This document shows, piece after piece, positions 56,467-64,000 of a stretch of 64,000 nt of DNA; the first letter of the stretch is position 1, and the number at the start of each line of letters is the position of its first letter. The stretch lies in NCBI RefSeq assembly GCF_014356525.2, contig NC_052512.1, forward strand, positions 792,797 through 856,796. The letters run 5' to 3'. A program made the translations under genes and the position numbers. This stretch comes from Nilaparvata lugens (taxonomy: Eukaryota; Arthropoda; Insecta; Hemiptera; Delphacidae). The notes below the pieces were generated by a model. That model saw only the letters and a list, made by a program, of their open reading frames with translations. It was not told where the DNA came from and ran no database searches.

Positions 56467-58018
56467 TGAGTCAAACCCTGTCACATGACCAGTGGCGTGA
56501 TCGTCTTTTCAGACTCTCATTGGTCAGGAAGCTCTTTTCCCCCGGCCTCCTAATTTTCAGCGACCTGGTGCAGCTTCAAGAAGACCTGGGAGAGAGGCAG
56601 TTGTTCGGTGAACGGGTTCGTGTACGGCTGCGTTCCGAGCGGCGCTCCTGATAGTGGTGTACTAGAGGGTTAATATTCTATTCTGTATTTTAGTGAATGG
56701 AATATGTATGTCGAATTGCCGACTGTATTTGAAGATAGAACTTCCTGGGGGATTTTCTTTCTTGTCGGTTATTTTTCCTAAATTCGTATCACTGGGGTGA
56801 ACGAGTTATCCTTGGTTTTGAAACCTGTAAGGGATCTCAAGTTTGTGCTACAAATAGTTGAGTGGGAAATTTAGCTAGGCTCTTATAGCGGATTATTTTG
56901 AGTACTTAATTCTTAAGTCTCGACTCTGTCGCTTCACGACGTTTTTAATTATAATACGGGAGTGAGGATCGGTTCGCTATTCTCCGTATCAGTATCCACG
57001 TCGATTCAGGTAATTGTATGTCAGGACTGGTAGTCCGTGTATTTTTCCTTCTCTGTAGTAAGGTGGCCTTCAGTTTAAAGAGTAATTTTTCTCCATTGAA
57101 TTTTTATTCTTGTAGGGAAATCCCTGTCCTTTTGAGAATAGTTTTACTCAATTAATTTTATTTCTTGTGGGAAAATCCCTGTTCCTTTTGAGAATAGTTT
57201 TCTCGATTAATTTTTATCCTTGTAGAGAGATTATTATCATTTATGGTAAATTTTCCTTGCTTAGTTTTCATACTATAGAGTGGCCCTGTATTTTAAATTC
57301 GCTTAGCAGTTTCTGACTTGCTGTATTCCAAGTAGGAAAAGTCCAATCCTTTTCCTAGAGAACTCAGGTGCAGCTTGAGTTCGTCCTTGTCGAAGTAGAC
57401 TGCGACGTCCATTCTCTTTCTTTCTCTTCACTTTCCCTATTCTAAAATCCTTCTAGCTCTCAGGTACAGCTTGAGGACTTCCTCGCCGAAGTTTCTAGAC
57501 TGCGGCATCCTTTCTCTTTCTTTCTCTTAATTCTTCCTGTGTTAAAATCCTTCCTGATCTCAGTTCCAGATTCGAGATCGTCCTAGTCGCGGGTTTTCAG
57601 ACCCGCGAATCCTTTCTAAAATTCTTAGAAACCTGTCTTCTTTAATAGCAAATATTATTTGCTGGTTTTCCTGTGGAAAATTCACGAATTTTCCCGTGAT
57701 CTCAGTTGCAAATTAGAGATCGATCTTGTGGTAGTCCTTAGACTGGCAATTACTTGGAAAAGTCTATTGAAATCTTTTCCTGAATTAGGAGTCTCTGACT
57801 CGATATTTTCCTTGTGGAAAATCCTGGAAAAATCCTTTCCTACCCTGACAACGACAGACTGTTGTCTTCCCGATATTATTCTACAGACTGTGTCTGTGAA
57901 AAATCTTTTCTATCCTCTCATAATAGTCGACATACTGACTATTAATTTAAAAGCGTTTCGGACGATTGAGAGTGATTCCCATACCCTTAAGGGCAGTCAC
58001 AGATTGGCCCTTAATAAC
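56467..58018 (+). mobile_element. Gypsy LTR B, full length (~1.55 kb)
   Basis: Begins TGAGTCAAACCCTGTCACAT right after the polypurine tract of copy A and ends just before CGGCGCGCAGTC (the primer-binding-site-like motif, one base different from copy A). The exact 3' end is uncertain because no clear CA end is seen next to the motif. It serves as 3' LTR to copy A and 5' LTR to copy B. Confidence 0.7.
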
Positions 58019-58840
58019 CGGCGCGCAGTCATCAGATTAGCGCGGAAATCCTGTTTAGCAGTTTCAGAATTGCTGAAAATCCTTTCGCAGCTGCAGGCTC
58101 GCGATTCAGAAATCCGACACCCGAAACCTTATCCTCTAAACTTTAATTACCACATAATTGAAATTGATATACTGTATTTAGCTAGCAGGTCCAGCTTGCT
58201 GAGAGCTAGAGCGCAATTCTCAGATTGCGGATTATTGAGCAGATATTTATTTGCTGTAGAGAATAATAATCTTATTATTGATTCTCTGTTCCCTATACCC
58301 TATACCGTATACCTCATACCCTGCACCCTATTCTCTATAGCTTACACCCTATACCGTGCCCTATTTAATTATACCTTGAATACTACTAATAACTCCATAG
58401 TTCCGTCATACCTTTACCCCATAGCTCTCACCTTAAACCCCATAGAAAAACCACATCCCGGGCTTGCAGGTACAGCTTGCTCGCCGTCAATTCGCAGTTG
58501 GTTCAGATTGCGTACTACCTTTATAAATAGAATTATTGGTAGGGATCTGATAGTCAGATCCGTCTCCTTGTATAGGGTTATCTTAATCTCCCTTAACACC
58601 CACCCTGTATTCCAAAGGCCGAGGGCCGAATCGGCCAGCAACGGCACGGGCAAACACTCTTCCCCTGAAAGTAAAAATCTCGCGAAAGAAGCAGAGGGTA
58701 AAGAATCAGGATAGAGGGAGAAGTGTAGGTCCGGTAACTCCACCTGTCAGTACGGCTACTGACCCCGACCCATATCCGACTGTAGCTAGTCCGCGTTGTA
58801 GCAATACTTCGCAATTATTAGGAAACCTAGAGGGTGGAAT
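58019..58840 (+). pseudogene. Gypsy copy B leader and start of Gag, cut by the gap
   Basis: Very similar to 53253-54115 of copy A. It lacks one ~55-bp (CCTATACCGTATACCTCATA-type) iteration, and one extra G in CCGAGGGCCGAATCGG (about 58621) shifts the frame, so Gag terminates at 58714. Sequence is lost at the 58841 gap. Confidence 0.75.
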
Positions 58841-58940
58841 NNNNNNNNNNNNNNNNNNNNNNNNNNNNNNNNNNNNNNNNNNNNNNNNNNNNNNNNNNNN
58901 NNNNNNNNNNNNNNNNNNNNNNNNNNNNNNNNNNNNNNNN
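58841..58940. other. Assembly gap (100 N)
   Basis: A run of exactly 100 N within Gypsy copy B. The sequence to the right is not Gypsy, so the rest of copy B, if any, is unassembled. Confidence 0.99.
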
Positions 58941-61622
58941 TGTAGTGGGGCTAGCACATACAATATTAATAGATTCAAACTCGACCTCTTCTTTTTTTCT
59001 AACCTCTTATTGTGAACAACTTTTTTTGAAAATTGCAACTTTGAATGCTTTATTGAAAAACGATGATATGTATCAAAAAAGTATTTCAGCTGTTGTTTCT
59101 TCCAAAGATTGCATTAAATAATGTGTCATTTAGTGTGATGATCTTTTTCTTCAAGAAAGATTAGTTTAATTGAAATAGATGGAAACAGTTAATTAATCAA
59201 ACTTGAAAAGATATGAATTATACATTGAAACAAATCCTGAAACAAGAAATCTAGCTATTGGAAAAATAGCTTCCAAAATTAATAATGAAGCTAACAATAA
59301 AAATCAATGAAAAAAATCCAATGTCACTTCAAAAATTATAAATTGAATCTATGAAGTGCATCAAAAAATCAATTGCATTCAGCCTATCAGCTTGGAAAAT
59401 TATGTATTATCAATAAATCAATCGAAAGAAATACTGTAACCATGCCTATGGAAGAATCCTTACAGACATCGCGAGGAACGGAGAACCAAAAAATGAAATT
59501 CTATCAGCCAGTTGCATAAAAGAAAATCAAACCATAAGATGACGTCTAATGGAGCCACTACAGCCAACTCCCTGTTCAGCTCGGTATGATGACGTCATCT
59601 TATGTTAATTAAATTACATTTCTTTTGTGCAACTTGCCGTTTGTGTGGAAACTTGGAATTATGACATCCCTATTGTCCTGTACAGGTATATCGGAATTTC
59701 TCTTTTATTATATTCGGAACCTACAAGTTATGTATGGTAGCCATTGAGCTTATTAATTTTTTGTCCAAAAAGATGTGGGTCCCAAATTTGTATTTTAATG
59801 AAATGATTATAAACTAACTTTTTGGAATCGGATTGCTCCGAAAATACTTTCATATGAAAATGGAGAATAACAAATAAAGCCAAGCCAACAGTGCAATTCA
59901 TTAAATATCAATAGCCTCTCTGGTGAGGTTAGAGTACTAGTGAGGTTTGTCAGCCAACCGAAATATGCATTGAAACCGCCTTGAAGAGCTGAGTAAATGA
60001 GCTATCACTCAATATGAAGGACAAATATTAAGAATTCTCTAATTTGGAGAAAAAGAAGAACAAGATGACAAAGAAGGAGAAGCAGAAGAGAAGAAAAGTT
60101 GGGAAAAAAAGTAGGTGTTATCCAAGTACCTACAAGGTACTGGAATACAAAATACAAGGTATACAGAATACAAGGTACTGGCCACGAAAAGATGCGCGAT
60201 GACAAATCCAAACCAAGCCGTCGGTGTGACGTCATTGGTGCTCTAAAAGTATATTCTTCCTATCTTTTCAATTGTTAAATTGAGCAACTTGTAAGTCTTT
60301 TTCAAAAAGTACATAACTTTCAGTACCATCGACATCCCCTCCAATTAATACAAGAATATCTTCAATCTTTTTAGAAATTCAATACGTTTGGACGGCTGGA
60401 TCTTTCAGAATGATCGATTTTGTAAGAGCCTGCTCATCGAATAACTGTTGCTCTCTTATTGAAAATCAACATGCTTTCCCTGGCTCTTTTGTAATTCAAT
60501 TACTCAATGTTGATCAATTTGATAAAGCGATCATTGAATAGGATTGAAAACGTGGAAACATAATTAGAGTATAATATTATTTCTCTCAACATCCTTCATA
60601 TCTTGTCTGTATATTACATAGAATCAGTAGAACATGTTGCCGGTTCAACATCTTTAATCCTTTAGGAGTGCACTCTTAAGTCAGGTAAAAATTATATACA
60701 CATATACACTACTTAACCAGGTGATAGTTGTGTGTTACGGTCACATACAATATTATCTTTTTTCTTGAGCAGCTTTGTAAGTCTTTTCCTAAAAAGTATA
60801 TAACTTTCAAGTCCCATCGACATCTCCTACGATTTAAACAATATTTATCTTCAATTTTTCTTAGAAATTCATCACCTTTGAACTCCTAGATCTTCCAGAA
60901 TTCTCGATAATGTAAGGACATACCGGTTTGGAGATAGAGAACTCTCATTTGTTACTACGAGAAGGGATACTCGTAGAAGGAATGAATAGATTTTATTTGT
61001 CAACATTTGAAAAGATGAATGGCTTCAAAGGTTTTCTACTGGAGGTTTTCTATTCAAAGTTTTAATACCCCAACAATTATTATAAAGTTGAAAAAGGTAC
61101 TGAATGTAGCCTATTTCTCCTAGTAATACTTTGAGTGATATTATAGACCTATACTTCTTCAATCACTGTTTTATCAGCATAATAATTAGGCTTGGCTTGA
61201 ATACTTTATAGTTTTTCGAGCTTTCTCGTTATTTATTTCGTTGTACACATTCGAGCTGTTTCCTTGTTTCATTGTGATATTCTTCTGCAAACTCAACCAA
61301 TATCTATCCTTTCAAAATTGATTCGAATACCAATCTCAATGCAGAAGACATATAAAGGAAAAGCTAATATTAATTGAATAAAAGTAAATCAAGAGCGGTT
61401 GCAGAGAATAAAGGTGTTAGTGCAGGACATCCATCAGTGATTTGGAAGGAGAATGTGGATGATCAACGGATGAAGATGATAAGTGCACCACTTTCCTCCC
61501 TTATGATATTATATTATGATATTTGATGATATCGTTTGTTATTACCAATCAATTGAATTGATCACCATAAATTTCAATTTAATTTTCGATAAAGAACCCT
61601 ATTGGATTCAGTATCGATCGAG
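58941..61622. other. AT-rich DNA without recognised genes; diverged tandem pair and a MITE
   Basis: No credible coding sequence. A ~190-bp segment (GTAAGTCTTTT..AAAAAGTA..CTTTCA..CATCGACATC..CTTAGAAATTCA) occurs at about 60275-60460 and again, diverged, at about 60770-60960. A MITE lies at 59507-59638. The rest is unassigned. Confidence 0.45.
59507..59638. mobile_element. MITE with GCCAGTTGCA / TGCAACTTGCC ends, 132 bp
   Basis: The left end GCCAGTTGCATAAAAGAAAA and the inner CATAAGATGACGTC are mirrored on the right by GATGACGTCATCTTATG..CATTTCTTTTGTGCAACTTG. The target duplication is not resolved. Confidence 0.65.
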
Positions 61623-61918
61623 CAGTCGTAGCGAGCAGACGTAGTTGTTTTTAGTGAGAGTAGTGAAATAGTGTATGCAATAGTTAAAGTGCTGAGTTCA
61701 GTGTTTTAATTGTTGTGCGCGAGTTCAGCCCTGCACCGAAAAATCAGTTCAGTGCTGAATTATCATCTAGTCCGGCTAAGGAATGTAAAGAATGTGAGGA
61801 ATGTCGACTCCCAAAAGATTGCCAACCTTCCTACTGCCAGAGTTCGAAGAGGAGGAGGAAACAGAGGACGACGCAACTATGAGTCAACTAACCGGCTAGG
61901 AGCGTTGAACCAGCGTCA

Positions 61919-63320
61919 ATGACTGGAAACGTCAACACTTCCCCAGAATCGTTTCTAAAAACGAACCAACTAAAAACTGCAACGGAGCAGTTTTTGTACA
62001 ATGCATGGAAGAAGTCACTTTCCAACAGAGTGAAGAGAGAGAAAGAATGCATAAACTGGAAAAGGAGTTGGAGAGAGCACGGTTGGAGATTAATCAGCTG
62101 AAAGAGATATTTTCATCAGCATCTACAACCACACAGAATCTTCAATCTTCAGCTTCACATACAATGCAACCAGCATCTTCTAGAAGTAGCAATAAAGTTA
62201 TTCACCACCGAATTGGGAGGAAGAAGAGAAAATGGTAGCATCAGAGACTGCATGGATTCTCCCTAAACAAAAGAAGAGAAAAATCCGTGACTCACCAGAA
62301 AAAAATAAGGCCTGCAACTGATTCTACAAGTATGAAACCGACAGAAAAGAGAAACAAGCCACCGCCAGTCATATTAAGCAATATACAAGAGTATTCGAAA
62401 ATAAAGAGGCATTGAAATCGAAAAATCTCAATTTCAGTGCCAACATGATGAACAACAACCAGCTAAAATTGAATGTTGAAACTGAACATGAATACAGAGA
62501 TTTAACTAAGATGTTGAATGAAGCTAAATATGAATGGCACACGTACGAAAATAAACAAACTCGTCCAATTCGTGTCATGGCTAAAGAGCTTCATCCATCA
62601 TGCGATCTTGAGAATATAAAGAACGATCTTCCAAGCAGAGGCTTTCAAATAATCAGTGCTGTCAACAAAATGAAAAAGTGAAGAAAGATGGAAAAGAACA
62701 CATTATCAGACTTCTAATGTTCATGTTAACATTCAAGAACACAGAAGATACAAAAAGAATATTTGAAATTAAACATATTTGCTACATGAAAGTGAAAATT
62801 GAATCAATTAGAAGTAATAAAATGATTCCACAGTGAAAACGTTGTCAACGGTTTGGTCATACACAGACATACTGTCAACATGAACCTGTGTGTGTGAAGT
62901 GTGCTGGAAAACACTGGACTATTTCGTGTACTAAGGCTGAAGAAACCCCAGCCAAATGTTTCAATTGTGCTAAGGCTCACCCAGCTAACTACAGAGGCTG
63001 TCTCATCGCTAAAGAACTTCAGAGAAGAAGAACTGAAAAAGATAACCTAGTTAAAAGAAGTAGCGAAGTACCACATACAACTAAACAGAGAAACTTCACT
63101 TCAAAAAGTACACTGGAGAAATATCCTATTCCCAAGTAAGGAAACCCACTCCAAGCCTGCAACAGGAGAGCCAACCAAAGCAACAACAACAACAACAACC
63201 AGTTGAAGTCAATAAGGTTTTGCAGGAAATTTGAACAGTTTAAATATTCTTTCTGGACAACTTGACAGCTTGGAAGGGAAGAGTAAGAGTATCGAGAAGA
63301 AAACTAGAAAATGAATATTG
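61919..63320 (+). pseudogene. Jockey-like LINE ORF1 (PRE_C2HC domain and zinc knuckles)
   Basis: It opens MTGNVNTSPESFLKTNQLKT and shifts frame near 62010 to a short coiled coil (HKLEKELERARLEINQLKE). After further shifts, 62412-62681 encodes LNVETEHEYRDLTKMLNEAK, EWHTYENKQTRPIRVMAKEL and HPSCDLENIKNDLPSRGFQI, the PRE_C2HC domain of Jockey ORF1 proteins. A stop at 62836 interrupts KMIPQ-KRCQRFGHTQTYC, the first CCHC knuckle (its first Cys lost to the stop). Further knuckles CVKCAGKHWTISC and CFNCAKAHPANYRGC follow (62889-63000), then a poly-Gln tract (about 63181-63200). ORF1 packages the element RNA and targets it to chromatin. Several frameshifts make this copy dead. Confidence 0.82.
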
Positions 63321-64000
63321 CGAGCCAACAAGATATAAGGATTGCTACCTGGAATGCCAATGGAATAAATATATCAATAATAATAGAAAACAAGAATAGA
63401 AATATTTCTAAAGACACGAAATATAGATGTTTGCCTCATCTCTGAAGCCCATTCAACTGAGCAGACTCACTTCAAAAATTATACATTTTTACTAATTTTT
63501 TTTAAAAAACTTTAATCCCATATCAGTGAATGAAGTTTGTAAATAGTAATTATTACACGCAATAAGCAACTAATTACTTATACCCCAACACATATAATAT
63601 ATAGTGGGGTGTATATTTATTCATTGAAATTATCGTTTATTCATTGTTGAAACACCGCTGATTTATGTAGTTATATTACAATACTATATTATCAATATTC
63701 TAATGTTGCATTCAATCTTCATTGTAATTAATAAGTTTCCATAATATGTGAAATTTGTTGCATAATTGGCTGTTGTACTGTAATTTATTGTAGATTAGTG
63801 TATGACCAGAATGTATTGTAACTTACTTGAATAAATCAATAGATATAATGTTTACGAAACTATTCATCCTCAAAATCAAGCAAGAGGTGGAAGTGCTGTA
63901 ATAGTGAAGGAGAGTATTAAACACTATGGAGACTTCAGTATTCAAAGTTATGAAATACAGCTAACTGTAGTTGGAACAGAGTCCATCAACCAGAAAATAC
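63308..64000 (+). pseudogene. Jockey-like LINE ORF2, APE endonuclease N-terminus
   Basis: ATG near 63312 opens MNIASQQDIRIATWNANGI, the conserved first strand of the APE-type endonuclease (Asn in WNANG is catalytic). Frameshifts and stops follow. After the 363-bp insertion the domain continues YETIHPQNQARGGSAVIVKE (about 63853-63912) and IQLTVVGTESINQ at the window edge. The reverse transcriptase should lie beyond 64000. Confidence 0.75.
63493..63855. mobile_element. 363-bp insertion in the LINE endonuclease with TTTAC duplication
   Basis: TTTAC occurs at 63488-63492 and again at 63851-63855, and removing the segment joins the two halves of the endonuclease domain apart from one extra T. The insert is AT-rich, has a stem-loop of CCCCAACACATATA/TATAGTGGGGTGT (about 63581-63612) and an AATAAA near 63831, but no inverted ends. 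It may be a solo LTR or SINE-like element; not assigned. Confidence 0.6.

Larger units (their letters stand above)
61623..64000 (+). mobile_element. Jockey-like LINE, 5' part, runs off the window
   Basis: The probable 5' end is near CAGTCGTAGCGAGCAGACGT (61625), an initiator with a downstream AGACGT element like the internal promoters of Jockey-clade LINEs. It is followed by a ~300-bp 5'UTR, ORF1 (61919 to about 63320) and the beginning of ORF2 (63308 onward). A 363-bp insertion interrupts ORF2 at 63493-63855. Confidence 0.72.

Noticed and set aside
58706..59121. Frames running through the second N block
   Set aside because: Same reason; the right flank shows no Gypsy similarity.
1..64000. 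tRNA, rRNA or riboswitch genes
   Set aside because: No cloverleaf with A/B boxes, rRNA core or riboswitch-like motif was noticed by eye; a covariance-model scan was not possible.

Overview
The window looks like intergenic heterochromatin-like DNA from an insect. The bulk is AT-rich; introns are short with GT/AG boundaries, and microsatellites and minisatellites are abundant. Every recognisable coding unit belongs to a transposable element (TE). The mix fits a hemipteran, possibly a planthopper: Polinton, PIF/Harbinger, Helitron, a DUF7869-type transposon, Jockey/CR1-like LINEs, Ty3/Gypsy and DUF4817. The species assignment is inference only. No rRNA, tRNA, CRISPR or bacterial-type operon was seen, and no host gene could be identified with confidence. 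Two scaffold gaps (100 N each) lie at 21217-21316 and 58841-58940.

Region 1 (1-10.35 kb) is the wreck of a minus-strand Polinton/Maverick. It keeps an A32-like packaging ATPase (about 430-4396) and a retroviral-type integrase with a C-terminal chromo/SH3-like tail (4603-10345). Three PIF/Harbinger-type insertions have broken these genes (906-4383, 5030-6605, 7031-10255). A fourth (7057-8201) sits inside the third, and a Helitron sits inside the first. Region 2 (10.35-14.0 kb) is a very GC-rich island: about 18 copies of a ~148.5-bp satellite with a ten-unit higher-order period, then a hairpin with ~172-bp arms. Region 3 (14-28.5 kb) is AT-rich. It holds a 47-bp minisatellite, unassigned minus-strand reading frames, two decayed LINEs, a DUF4817 fragment, small MITEs and a LINE ORF1 with a PHD-like finger, coiled coil and FP-type C-terminal domain.

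Region 4 (29.1-49.75 kb) is a Russian doll. The outermost layer is a minus-strand LTR retrotransposon (3' LTR 29095-29894; truncated 5' LTR from 48858; gag 47884-48647). Inside it lies a 14-kb foldback-type element (31073-45093) whose inverted arms are built from 150-bp and 336-bp tandem units. Inside that lie a Helitron (33265-38067), a 5'-truncated LINE with 30-bp target duplications (38134-41017) and a ~130-bp dimeric satellite. The Helitron is itself split by a 4117-bp DNA transposon (33274-37390) with TIRs, an ATAT target duplication and a three-exon DUF7869 gene damaged by one apparent single-base deletion. This is the best-preserved and most interesting unit in the window.

Region 5 (49.75-52.4 kb) is (GT)n followed by a 21-bp minisatellite carrying a TA-flanked MITE. 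Region 6 (52.95-58.84 kb) is a Ty3/Gypsy element arranged LTR-internal-LTR-internal, with gag, zinc knuckle and two protease-like modules, but reverse transcriptase and integrase deleted. Region 7 (58.94-64 kb) is AT-rich unknown DNA followed by the 5' part of a plus-strand Jockey-like LINE (5'UTR, ORF1 with PRE_C2HC and zinc knuckles, start of the endonuclease ORF) that runs off the window.
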